Shown: positions 1 to 7,727 of the stretch, piece by piece
Layout of the letters: each line of letters begins with the position of its first letter
How positions within the stretch are numbered: position 1 is the first letter of the stretch
NCBI RefSeq assembly: GCF_003947415.1
Contig: NZ_QHKL01000006.1
Span: forward strand, 558,001-622,000
Direction: 5' to 3'
Origin: Amycolatopsis sp. WAC 01376
GTDB lineage: Bacteria > Actinomycetota > Actinomycetes > Mycobacteriales > Pseudonocardiaceae
DNA: 64,000 nucleotides
The notes under the pieces: model-generated
Databases searched by the model: none
What the model saw: only the letters and a program-made list of their open reading frames with translations
Told to the model about the DNA's origin: nothing
Position numbers and translations under genes: made by a program

Positions 1-2
1 CC

Positions 3-1418
3 TTCGGCCGTCCTGATCAGGACCGCCTCCGCGCCTACCGCGACAAGTTCCGGCTCGACGAGAGCCAGGACATCGAGTTCTCGGCCGGGTACGCGGTCCT
101 GGCAGGCAGGGCCGGGCTCGAGTTCGTCGACCCGGGGTTCCGGCCCCCGGTGCTTCCGCTGTCCGGTTTCGCGAGCGAGCATCCCTTCCTGGCCGGACGA
201 GACAGCCGAGCGGGTGCGAAGTGGCGGTTCAGGCTCACTCACCGGCTGTCCGGCGGGCTGGACGTCGACAAGATCCCCCTGTGGCTGACTCCCGCGCTGG
301 TCCCCGAATCGGATCAGCGGGCGCTGCAACTGGATCTGCAGTGGCTCGGTAACTGGCCGTCGGACGAGGTGACCCTCGAGGCGGACCGCGTGGAGCGGTT
401 GACCTTGTACGTTCCCGTTTCCTGGGGGAACATCGAATTCGCTTCCGAAGGTCCGACGGTGAGCAGCCAGGCGGACCCGGAGACCGGTGGACGGCTGATC
501 GAGTGGAAGCAGCTGCCGCTGGGGGCCAAGGCCGATCACCGGCTCACCCTGTCGGTGCGGTTCGAGGACCGGATCCAGTTGAGCGACGTGATCACCGGTT
601 CCATGGTCGTCTCGTTCAAAGGGGCGCTTTCCGGACTCGAGGGCGTCGACTTCTACCACCCGATGGGCGGCCCCCGGAACGGTGACAACCGGGACAAGGA
701 AGTGAAGACCGAGGTCACGGCCGGCATTTCGCTGAGTTTGCGCGGAGTGCGTTACCAGGATGTACGGGTCGTACCGGACCAGAAGCGGGACGACCTCGTG
801 CAGTGTCCGGAAAGCCGTGAATTCCCTGGCGTGATCCCCGACCACGAAACACTGATCGCGTTGACCGACGCGATGAGCGAAAGCGGTTACTACGTCAAGT
901 GGGTCATCGGCCATTCCCCTCGCAGCGGGGATCGGGCGAACGCCCTGACCCGGGCCTGGGACATCGGTGGCCGACTCTACGAAGGCGTCTACCCGGTCGA
1001 CTTCTACGTCGGGCTCGCGGGCGATGAGATCTACGGCGGGGACATCCACGCGATCGCGGGCAACAGCAAGGTCCGTCTCTCGGTCAAAGGCGCCTACGCG
1101 AGCGAGGAGATGGAGGAACGGATCAAGTCCGTCTGGTACGGGCTGAGCGACATAGTCAGCGACACCCTCCAAGAACGCAAACGCCCGGAAGTGAACGGCC
1201 GCACCACGGACGATTCGTATCGGCCTCGGCACGCCGGACGGGACAGCGGTGAGGCGTCCACCGGGTCGCACGAAGTACATCGGCGCCGGAGGGAGCTGAG
1301 GACCGCCGTGATGGAGGGACGCATCTCGGAACAGCTCTTCCGGCAACTGGACGCCGAACTCGAGAACGAGCAGGCCGAGGCCGACCGGCAAGGCGGCTCG
1401 TGGGAAGAGGAGGACTGA
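3..1418 (+). CDS. Uncharacterised beta-rich protein, 5' end outside window
   Basis: The reading frame is open from the first complete codon in the window, so the gene starts upstream; a GTG near 150 lies inside obvious coding sequence and is not the start. About 471 residues are visible. Residues up to about 350 look like alternating beta strands (for example LTLYVPVSWG and MVVSFKGALSG), with no catalytic motif I recognise. The C-terminal 70 residues are charged and helical (RRRRELRTAVMEGR, then an acidic tail ending WEEED). One base separates its TGA from the ATG of the zinc-binding gene, which in turn overlaps a CHAT protease gene, so the three form one operon. A sensor or scaffold for the protease is an inference from context only. 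I do not recognise the family. Confidence 0.75.
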   Translation, partial: FGRPDQDRLRAYRDKFRLDESQDIEFSAGYAVLAGRAGLEFVDPGFRPPVLPLSGFASEHPFLAGRDSRAGAKWRFRLTHRLSGGLDVDKIPLWLTPALVPESDQRALQLDLQWLGNWPSDEVTLEADRVERLTLYVPVSWGNIEFASEGPTVSSQADPETGGRLIEWKQLPLGAKADHRLTLSVRFEDRIQLSDVITGSMVVSFKGALSGLEGVDFYHPMGGPRNGDNRDKEVKTEVTAGISLSLRGVRYQDVRVVPDQKRDDLVQCPESREFPGVIPDHETLIALTDAMSESGYYVKWVIGHSPRSGDRANALTRAWDIGGRLYEGVYPVDFYVGLAGDEIYGGDIHAIAGNSKVRLSVKGAYASEEMEERIKSVWYGLSDIVSDTLQERKRPEVNGRTTDDSYRPRHAGRDSGEASTGSHEVHRRRRELRTAVMEGRISEQLFRQLDAELENEQAEADRQGGSWEEED

Positions 1419-1419
1419 G

Positions 1420-1668
1420 ATGGCTTGGGAATGCGGCGACTGCAACGCCCGCGAGGACGAGAAGAAGGGGGTGGCCGTCGACGCGGTCTGCCACCACTGC
1501 GGCAAACCGTTGTGCCGTGAACATCAGGCGATCGTGGGAATCGACGAAGCCTTCGCCGCGCCTCCGGATGCCCTGCCGATCCCGGGGAACCGGTCCGCCG
1601 TGCACTGCGACAGCTGCAACAAGACGCATCACGTGCGGGCGACCCTGCTCGAAGGGATCCAAGGATGA
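1420..1668 (+). CDS. Small Cys/His-rich zinc-binding protein
   Basis: An 82-residue protein with clustered metal ligands: CGDC near residue 5, CHHC near 24, LCREH near 32-35 and CDSC followed by HH near 64-70. This spacing suggests one or two zinc-ribbon or treble-clef sites. The ATG sits immediately after the preceding TGA, and the 3' end overlaps the CHAT gene by 4 bases (ATGA), so translation is coupled on both sides. There is no signal peptide, so a cytoplasmic adaptor linking its two neighbours is plausible. No enzymatic motif is seen. The presence of a metal site is likely; the precise family and role are unknown. Confidence 0.8.
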   Translation: MAWECGDCNAREDEKKGVAVDAVCHHCGKPLCREHQAIVGIDEAFAAPPDALPIPGNRSAVHCDSCNKTHHVRATLLEGIQG

Positions 1669-2918
1669 TCACGGCAGAGGTACTCACCGACGGGCTGAAC
1701 GTCGGCCGGGCCACCGACCTCACCGTCCGGCTGACCAATCACGGGGCCGGTGTCTGCACCAACATCGTGTTCACGCTCAGGTTGCCGCCACAGGTTTCAG
1801 CCGTGCGCGGCAGCAAAGAGCTCGAAGTGGGCAGACTGGCACCCGGAGAGAGCTGTAGCGGCGTCGTCCGGGTCCGTCCGTTGCGGGCCGGATCCTGGAC
1901 GGCGGGCGCGAACTTCTCGTTCCGTGACCCGCGCGGCGCCGCGTGCCGGATTCCGGATTTCAGCGCGTCGCTGGTGGTCGCTCCGCCGGTCGAGGAGATC
2001 AAGGTGCCGCCGCCGCGGTTCGAGGTCGCGCTGGCCACGCCGGTCCTGGCCCACGGTGAGTGGGACATCCTGCGCGGGTCGTTGACCAACATCGGTGAGA
2101 CGCCGATCGAATGGGGCAGGGTGAGCCTGCGGGGGCCGTTCACGGTGGACCCCGGCGGGACTTTCGTCGAGCTCGTGAGGTTGCCGCCCGGCGGGCAGGA
2201 ACCGTTCGAGTTTCCTTTGCTGGCAGGTGAAGCCGGACGTGAGGTGCCGGTGCACGTGACGGCGGTCTGTACCGGCAAGGCCGCGCAGCGGGCCCAGATC
2301 TCCAGGAGATTCACGGTGCAGGTCAGTCAGGCGGGGAAGGTGGGCTCCGGGCAGATCCGGATTCTCTACCTCTCCGCGAATCCGGACAGTGAACAGCGGC
2401 TCAGGCTGGCGAGAGAAGTCCGGGACATCAAGGAGACCTTGCGCAAGAGCGCCCATCGCGAGCGCTTCGAACTGGACGATCACGGAGCGCTGCAACCCCG
2501 GGACCTGACTCAGGCGTTGCTCGATCACAAGCCGCGGATCGTGCACTTCTCCGGCCACGGTGACGAAGACGGCCGGTTCATCGCCGAGAACGCGGGTGGC
2601 GGACAACAACCGCTTCCGGTGGCAGGGGTCGCCGCATTGTTCGCGGAGATGGCAGGCACGGTCGAGTGCGTCCTCGTCAACGCTTGCTACAGCGAGACGA
2701 TGGCGAAGGCGCTGTCCGAACACATCGACTACGTGATCGGGATGCGCAGCTGGATCGGGGACCAGTCCGCGATGGACTTCAGTGTGGGTTTCTATCAGGC
2801 GCTGGCGGCCGGACTGGCGATCGAACCGGCGTACCGGATGGCGAGAGCGTCGATGATGACCGGCGACGGTCACGGGCGGGGCGGGGAGGTCCCGGTGCTG
2901 TTCCGCAAAGAACACTGA
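1665..2918 (+). CDS. CHAT-domain caspase-like protease with N-terminal Ig-like repeats
   Basis: A 417-residue protein. Residues 1-105 and 118-222 are two beta-sandwich (CARDB/NEW3-like) repeats, each with an LTNxG turn (LTNHGAG, LTNIGET). Residues 230-417 are a CHAT domain of the caspase/separase clan: it opens with IRILYLSANP and has the catalytic His in VHFSGHGD (His298) and the catalytic Cys in VLVNACYSE (Cys341). CHAT domains are cysteine proteases common as effectors in bacterial conflict and programmed-death systems. Both catalytic residues are intact, so activity is expected. It is the last gene of a coupled three-gene operon and converges, with a 9-bp gap, on the cyclase/NUDIX pair. 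Confidence in the CHAT call is high; the substrate is unknown. Confidence 0.92.
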   Translation: MITAEVLTDGLNVGRATDLTVRLTNHGAGVCTNIVFTLRLPPQVSAVRGSKELEVGRLAPGESCSGVVRVRPLRAGSWTAGANFSFRDPRGAACRIPDFSASLVVAPPVEEIKVPPPRFEVALATPVLAHGEWDILRGSLTNIGETPIEWGRVSLRGPFTVDPGGTFVELVRLPPGGQEPFEFPLLAGEAGREVPVHVTAVCTGKAAQRAQISRRFTVQVSQAGKVGSGQIRILYLSANPDSEQRLRLAREVRDIKETLRKSAHRERFELDDHGALQPRDLTQALLDHKPRIVHFSGHGDEDGRFIAENAGGGQQPLPVAGVAALFAEMAGTVECVLVNACYSETMAKALSEHIDYVIGMRSWIGDQSAMDFSVGFYQALAAGLAIEPAYRMARASMMTGDGHGRGGEVPVLFRKEH

Positions 2919-2927
2919 GCGAGGTTC

Positions 2928-4016
2928 TCAGCATCCCGGCACGTACACCCTCGCCCGTTCGGCGAAGTTCTTTTCCGGTACCCGTACCTCGACCGGCTCG
3001 AAGCTCGCCGGGTCCAGTGAGGCCGATCCGTCCGCGATGATGTCGGTGAAGAGGACTTCCGAAACGATCAACGCGAAGTCCGCGTCGCTTTCACGCAGGA
3101 GCGCGGCGCGGACCTGAGCGCTGTCCAGCAACCGGTGCACGGCGATCGGCGCGTAGCCGATCCAGCCGTTGACCCCCGCGGCCACATGCCCGCGGTGAAG
3201 GGCGACGCGCAGTCGAAGCCGGGCATGCGGGCTGAGGTCCGCGTTGGTCGCGGCGAGCGCGGTCCGCAGCCCGGCCACGAATCGGGGGATGACCACCGAT
3301 TCGTCGATTCCGGCGGGGAAGATCGCGAACTGCCCGTCGCCGGAGTGCTGGAGGTCGATGTTCGCCTCGCGAACCCCGGCGTGTTCCCGCGCATGGACGA
3401 GCACGTCGAGAAGCCGTTGCTGGGAACGAGCGGCTTCGCTCGTGGTGAACCGGCTGTAGGACTCGGTGTCCACCGCGACGCACAAGCGCACGGCCGGTGT
3501 CGCGAAACCGGCCGTGGGCGCGGGAGAGACGACGGCCGGTGCCCAGCCTTCCGGTGGCAGGGCTTCGAACCGGACCGGCGGGCAACCGCCGTGCGCGCGG
3601 CGCGGGCGGCCGCGGCCGGTCAGGACCGTGGCGTCCAGCCGGAGGAATCCCGACAACGCGGTCAGATCCGACGGCGCGCGGAGCAGGGCTCGCACCGTTC
3701 CGGCTGCCGGTATCGGCGTGTCACCCAGAGGATCGCCGAGCAGCCAGCCACAACCTCCGGGCGGCTCGCCGACCGCCATCGGGCTGCCCGGCTCGACGGC
3801 CTCGCCCGCCGCTTCCGGTACTTCGATTCGCGGGTCGTCGAAGCCCATGACGAGGTGCGCCGCCACGAACGGCATCTCGCTCCGTGCCTGCTCGAGCGTG
3901 AACCGTCCATGCACCTCGAAGTACCCCGGGCCGGCGAGTGCGGACGCCGGGCGCGTGTGTGGCGGTTCGAAGCGGACCGCGCCGAGGTGCACGTCACCGC
4001 TGACGATGCTGATCAT
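2928..4016 (-). CDS. Class III nucleotide-cyclase-like protein
   Basis: A 362-residue protein. The ATG at 4016 is chosen because it overlaps the upstream NUDIX stop as ATGA; the longer frame only adds residues antisense-like to that gene. Residues 1-170 are an unrecognised domain. Residues 175-362 resemble a class III adenylate/guanylate cyclase catalytic domain: first metal Asp in VAVDTESYSRF (Asp183), second in HSGDGQF (Asp227), then RLRVALHRGH and a helix with Arg295. The transition-state Asn of true cyclases appears to be Ile291, so it may be altered or inactive, perhaps a nucleotide sensor. Coupling to a NUDIX protein supports a nucleotide-signalling role (inference). Confidence 0.72.
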   Translation of the reverse strand: MISIVSGDVHLGAVRFEPPHTRPASALAGPGYFEVHGRFTLEQARSEMPFVAAHLVMGFDDPRIEVPEAAGEAVEPGSPMAVGEPPGGCGWLLGDPLGDTPIPAAGTVRALLRAPSDLTALSGFLRLDATVLTGRGRPRRAHGGCPPVRFEALPPEGWAPAVVSPAPTAGFATPAVRLCVAVDTESYSRFTTSEAARSQQRLLDVLVHAREHAGVREANIDLQHSGDGQFAIFPAGIDESVVIPRFVAGLRTALAATNADLSPHARLRLRVALHRGHVAAGVNGWIGYAPIAVHRLLDSAQVRAALLRESDADFALIVSEVLFTDIIADGSASLDPASFEPVEVRVPEKNFAERARVYVPGC

Positions 4017-4735
4017 CGCAGCGAGGGAAGGTCGGCGGCGAGCCGCGTCGAACCGGCGAGGAACGCGCTCTGCGGAGCGATGAGAGCGCGGCCGAGGCGG
4101 CCGTGCGTGATGTCGTCGAAGCTCGCACAGATCACTCCTGGACAACTGTCGTCGTGTCCGGCCTCGACCAGTTCCCGGCGCAACCGGACAGCTTCGGGCG
4201 ACCGCGTGGACAGTTCGTACACCTCGAAATTACGCAGTTGCAGATACGGCTTCCCGGGTACCGCGCCGGGTCCTTCCCGTACCGTCCGGATCGGATCGAA
4301 GGTCAGCGACCCGAGGGACCATCCCGGTGCGCCGATGCCCACTTCCGACATTTCTTCCCGCAACTCCCGGCACAGGCATTCGGCGGCGGTTTCCCGGTAC
4401 GCGCCGGTGTCGAACCATTCTTGGAAGAATCGCAAGGAGTCGGCCGGGAGGAGTCCCCGGAGGTCGCCTTTCATCCGGTCGGCACCTTCGGCCGTACGAT
4501 CGGGCTGGAACCCCCAGGACTCGAGGATCCGCCCGGCGGGAGGATGGACCTTGAACACGCCGCCGGGCGGCCCGTAGGAACTGGGCCGGGCAGGTGAATC
4601 GAACAGGACGTACCGATCGTCATCGGTCACCCGCAGCAGGGCACTGAAGGAAACCCGTATCGGATGATGCCGTTTCCTGGCTCCGAAGACCGCTCGAAAC
4701 GTCACGATCAGCTCCTCCCACCCTGTCATCTCCAC
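4013..4735 (-). CDS. NUDIX-fold protein coupled to the cyclase-like gene
   Basis: A 240-residue protein with a NUDIX core. YGPPGGVFK at residues 54-62 supplies the glycine-rich turn. The NUDIX-box core matches E-x7-REUxEE with E115 and RELREEM (123-129), but the usual Gly-x5 spacing before the Glu is shortened. NUDIX enzymes cleave nucleoside-diphosphate-linked compounds, and some families associated with cyclic-nucleotide conflict systems act as sensors instead. The N-terminal 30 residues contain the basic segment RKRHH. The stop overlaps the start of the cyclase-like gene, so the two are translated together. No upstream gene is in the same transcript within 50 bp. Substrate unknown. Confidence 0.78.
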   Translation of the reverse strand: MEMTGWEELIVTFRAVFGARKRHHPIRVSFSALLRVTDDDRYVLFDSPARPSSYGPPGGVFKVHPPAGRILESWGFQPDRTAEGADRMKGDLRGLLPADSLRFFQEWFDTGAYRETAAECLCRELREEMSEVGIGAPGWSLGSLTFDPIRTVREGPGAVPGKPYLQLRNFEVYELSTRSPEAVRLRRELVEAGHDDSCPGVICASFDDITHGRLGRALIAPQSAFLAGSTRLAADLPSLR

Positions 4736-4786
4736 GATGTCACAGAGCGGTGGAACGCACAGCGGCCGGAACAGAGAGCCGCGACG

Positions 4787-5314
4787 TCAGGCCGCGAGCG
4801 GTCCGAAGACCAGGGTGCCCGGCGCCTCGGCGTCGTCACCCGCCCAGAACTCCAGCCACAGCGCGGCGAACTCGTCCCGGGAGAGCATTCCGTCGCCGTC
4901 GGAATCCAGCAGCGGGAAGGTGGTGTCGGTGTCGGTGGGGCGGCCGTTCCAGACCTCGATCAGCTGGTGGTACTCCGCCGCGGAGATGAGGTCGTCGCGG
5001 TTCTCGTCGATCGCTTCGAACATCGCGTCGGCGGTCGCGGTCACGGCCTCTGGCGTGTCCGGCAGCTTGTCCACCACCAGCAGGACCTCGTCGAGGGTCA
5101 CCTTGTCGTCGCGGTTCAGATCCGAGGCCGCCAGCAACGTCGTCCACCAGCTCAGCATGATGCCGGTCAGGAGCCGCTCGTCACCCGGCCCGCGCCGCCG
5201 CGCCCAGCGCTCGGCCAGCTCTCGGAAGTCCTGTTCCTGAAGGAAACCGTCGCCGTCGGCATCCATCGCGGCGAAGACGCCCGAGATCTTGCGCCGTTGC
5301 AAGTCGCTAGCCAT
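4787..5314 (-). CDS. Calerythrin-like four-EF-hand calcium-binding protein
   Basis: A protein of about 175 residues with four canonical EF-hand loops: DADGDGFLQEQD, DLNRDDKVTLDE, DENRDDLISAAE and DSDGDGMLSRDE. All have acidic or Asn residues at positions 1, 3 and 5 and Glu or Asp at 12, so all four should bind calcium. Length and layout match the calerythrin/sarcoplasmic-type proteins of actinomycetes, which are cytosolic calcium buffers or sensors. I prefer the ATG at 5314 (MASDLQRRK) over the ATG at 5359, because the helix leading into the first EF-hand starts there. Neither start has a strong Shine-Dalgarno sequence. It is probably a separate transcript from the NUDIX gene 51 bp downstream. 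Confidence 0.9.
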   Translation of the reverse strand: MASDLQRRKISGVFAAMDADGDGFLQEQDFRELAERWARRRGPGDERLLTGIMLSWWTTLLAASDLNRDDKVTLDEVLLVVDKLPDTPEAVTATADAMFEAIDENRDDLISAAEYHQLIEVWNGRPTDTDTTFPLLDSDGDGMLSRDEFAALWLEFWAGDDAEAPGTLVFGPLAA

Positions 5315-5412
5315 GCGTCCGAACGATAGAACCGCACGCAGTAAAGGCATATCGGCCATTCAGGGGCCCGGCGAGCCACGATCGGGGGACGGCGGTTCAC
5401 TGGTTCCCGAGG

Positions 5413-5811
5413 TCATTTCCCGGTGAGCGCCGCGAGGATCTTGCCCAACGCGGACTGCGCCACCGCCGAGGTGTACGGACCGACGGCGACCAAGGAGGCG
5501 ATGAGCGCAGATGCCTCGCCTGGCGTCAACGAGATCGGCGGCAATACGGGCCGTGCGTCGATGCCATAGCCGCCGCGCGGCCCCCGGTGAATGGTGATGG
5601 GAACGCCCGCTTCGCGCAGACGGGTGATGTCGCGTTCCACGGTCCGCAGGCTCACCCCGGTCGCCTCCGCGAGGCTCGCGCCCGTCACCCGGCGCGGCGC
5701 CCGCACCCGCAGGAGTTCGATGATCGCGTGCTGTCGCTCGATCAGGGGTGCTGCCTGGTGCAGCTGGATCATTCCCGCGATTCCCGGGGAACCGACCGGC
5801 CGCTGGGGCAT
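5413..5811 (-). CDS. Short HTH regulator of the YafY/DeoR-like type
   Basis: A 132-residue protein with an HTH_11-type winged helix at residues 25-85 (core ASLAEATGVSLRTVERDI and a GGYGI wing). Normally this domain precedes a WYL ligand-sensing domain of about 150 residues. Here only about 45 residues follow, with SLTPGEASALIASL marking the usual linker, so the WYL part is missing or never present. AGGAGAG precedes the ATG. It is divergent from the MFS exporter gene 90 bp away and is the natural candidate to control it (inference from position). Confidence 0.82.
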   Translation of the reverse strand: MPQRPVGSPGIAGMIQLHQAAPLIERQHAIIELLRVRAPRRVTGASLAEATGVSLRTVERDITRLREAGVPITIHRGPRGGYGIDARPVLPPISLTPGEASALIASLVAVGPYTSAVAQSALGKILAALTGK

Positions 5812-5900
5812 TTCCCGCTCTCCTCGACTTCGAATAACCGACCCGGCTTTGACGTCTATTGGATCTTAGGCTCGATTTTCCTTCCAGTGATCGGATTTCG

Positions 5901-7139
5901 ATGCCTTCCTCTTTCGCGTTCCCCGGTGACTTCCGGCGCCTGTGGATCGGCCAGACGATCAGCGCGTTCGGCGACAAGGTTTCGCGGATCGCGTTGCCGA
6001 CCGCCGCCCTGCTCGGGCTCGGCGGGACCGCATGGGACGTCGGACTGCTGGCCGCGCTGAGGTTTCTGCCGTTCGTGCTGATCGGCACCCTGGCGGGGGT
6101 GTGGGTCGACCGGCTCCCGCTCCGCGAGACGATGATCGGGGCCGACGCCGGCAGGCTGGTGGCGATGGGGTCGATCCCGGTCGCGTACCTGTTCGACGTG
6201 CTCACCCTCACCCAGTTGTTCGTGGTCGCCGGTGTGGTCGGCGTGCTGACGGTCTTCTTCGAAATCGCCGCCCAGTCCTATCTGCCGGTACTCGCCGGGC
6301 CCGAGGGCATCGTGGCGGGGAACGAACGGCTGCAAACCTCCCGCGCGGTCGCCGAGGTCGGCGGTGCGGCCGCCGCGGGCGGGCTGATGCAGATCCTCGG
6401 CACCGCGTTGGCGATCCTGGCCGACGCCCTGTCCTTTCTCGCTTCGCTGCTGACATTGATGCTGATGCGCCACCGCGAGCTACCCCAGGCAAGGGCCGGG
6501 GAGCCGCGATCGGCGTTGAGAGAGGCCAGGGAGGGCCTGGCGGTGCTGTTGTCCGACGCCAGGCTGCGCAATCTGATGTTCGCGAGCACGACGGTGAATC
6601 TCGGTGTGGCGACGGGAAACGCCCTCGTGCTGATCTTCGCCTACGGGGACGGGAAGCTGAGCCCGGGTGCCGTCGGTCTCGCGTTCGCGATCGGCACCCT
6701 CGGCCTGATCTTCGGCGCGGTGTCGTCCGGCGCGATCGCCCGCAGGCTCACCCTCGGCCGGACGCTGGCCACCTCGATCCTGCTGACCGGAGCGGGCTTC
6801 CTGCTGTTGCCGATCGGCGGAAACGAAGCCGCGTTGACCATGTTGATCGTGAGCCAGTTCCTCATCGGCTTCGCCGACTCGGTCTTCAACATCCACGTGC
6901 TCAGCCTGGTCCAGCGCATCACGCCGCCGGAGCTGATGGGCAGGGTCAACGGGACCGCGCTCTCCGTGGTCTTCGGCACCGGAACCCTGGGTGGTCTCGC
7001 CGCCGGCTTCGTCGGCACGGTCTTCGGCACGCTGCCCGGACTGGTGCTGTCGGGCGCGATCATCTGCTGCGGCGCGGTATTCGTTCTCAGGCAACCCGAT
7101 GACGGGCGTACAGGGCCGAAACTATGTATAACGACCTAG
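5901..7139 (+). CDS. MFS exporter (EntS-like)
   Basis: A 412-residue polytopic membrane protein of the major facilitator superfamily, close in layout to the EntS/drug-export group. It begins FRRLWIGQTISAFGDKVSRI, a typical first helix with the GDK turn, and has the MFS loop signature GVWVDRLPLRE between helices 2 and 3. Twelve hydrophobic segments can be counted. The ATG at 5901 is chosen over the in-frame one at 5859 because the typical N-terminus starts there. Substrate cannot be read from sequence; antibiotics or siderophores are usual for the group. The divergent HTH gene may regulate it. Confidence 0.9.
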   Translation: MPSSFAFPGDFRRLWIGQTISAFGDKVSRIALPTAALLGLGGTAWDVGLLAALRFLPFVLIGTLAGVWVDRLPLRETMIGADAGRLVAMGSIPVAYLFDVLTLTQLFVVAGVVGVLTVFFEIAAQSYLPVLAGPEGIVAGNERLQTSRAVAEVGGAAAAGGLMQILGTALAILADALSFLASLLTLMLMRHRELPQARAGEPRSALREAREGLAVLLSDARLRNLMFASTTVNLGVATGNALVLIFAYGDGKLSPGAVGLAFAIGTLGLIFGAVSSGAIARRLTLGRTLATSILLTGAGFLLLPIGGNEAALTMLIVSQFLIGFADSVFNIHVLSLVQRITPPELMGRVNGTALSVVFGTGTLGGLAAGFVGTVFGTLPGLVLSGAIICCGAVFVLRQPDDGRTGPKLCITT

Positions 7140-7174
7140 ACGGCCGGACGTCGAGCCAAACCCGGAGGTGGCGG

Positions 7175-7381
7175 ATGACAGCCGAAGTCGAGCGGGCGGC
7201 GCACGCCTACTGCCCCGTCTGTAACCCCGATCCCGGACTCGGTGAGCGGGTCACCGCGCTCTGCGGGACCGTCCATCCCTATTGGGGCCGTCGTGAACGA
7301 CCGGTGAACAACTGCCCGGCGTGCGAAGTCCTCGTCGCGAAGACGGTGTTCCCGTGCGGCCACTCGGGTGGCGAGAGATGA
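7175..7381 (+). CDS. Small putative zinc-binding protein
   Basis: A 68-residue protein starting at the ATG after GGAGGTG; the frame extends upstream to 7124, but that part overlaps the MFS gene and lacks a ribosome site. It has CPVCNPDPG, ALCG and NNCPACEVLV motifs followed by FPCGH, giving six Cys and one or two His that could hold one zinc ion. Such proteins are common in actinobacteria without assigned function. It precedes a CsbD-family gene by 76 bp. The family is not recognised with certainty. Confidence 0.7.
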   Translation: MTAEVERAAHAYCPVCNPDPGLGERVTALCGTVHPYWGRRERPVNNCPACEVLVAKTVFPCGHSGGER

Positions 7382-7457
7382 GGGCCACAGCGGATACGCC
7401 GTTTCCGGAGGCGGAGGCCGGGTACCCGGGGGTGGCCGACAACGAAGGGAGGCCCTG

Positions 7458-7634
7458 ATGAACGACAAGGCCGAGAACAAGGTCGAAGAGCTCAAGGGCA
7501 AGGCCAAGGAGGCCGTCGGCGACGCCACGGACAACGAGCAGTGGCAGGCCGAAGGCAAGACCGAGCAGGGCAAGGCCAACGTCAAGCAGGCCGGCGAGAA
7601 GATCAAGGACGCGGCGAAGGGCGTTCGCGACTGA
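7458..7634 (+). CDS. CsbD-family stress protein
   Basis: A 58-residue, Lys/Glu/Ala-rich hydrophilic protein beginning MNDKAENKVEELKGKAKEA and ending in a second amphipathic stretch (KQAGEKIKDAAKGVRD). This is the CsbD family, general-stress proteins often induced by alternative sigma factors, of unknown biochemical role. GGGAGG lies 5 bases upstream of the ATG. A strong hairpin follows 16 bp after the stop. No transmembrane or signal segment. Confidence 0.93.
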   Translation: MNDKAENKVEELKGKAKEAVGDATDNEQWQAEGKTEQGKANVKQAGEKIKDAAKGVRD

Positions 7635-7650
7635 CTTGCGGGCCGCCGGC

Positions 7651-7701
7651 GCGTGAAGGCCCCCTTCCCTCGGCTCAGCGAAGGGAAGGGGGCCTTCACG
7701 C
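7651..7701 (+). terminator. Perfect 20-bp hairpin after csbD, member of a repeat family
   Basis: Arms at 7651-7670 and 7682-7701 are exact reverse complements (20 bp) around an 11-base loop, with no U tract. It can end the csbD transcript. The left arm plus loop (7648-7680, starting GGCGCGTGAAGGC) is almost identical to 56957-56990, so this is also a copy of a dispersed palindrome. Confidence 0.8.
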
Positions 7702-7727
7702 GCGAGCCCTGCGGTACGGTCCGGCCC

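Noticed and set aside
3135..4577. Long open frame on the plus strand opposite the cyclase-like and NUDIX genes
   Set aside because: Arg/Gly/Pro-rich composition typical of the antisense of GC-rich genes; the minus-strand genes carry clear motifs and coupling.
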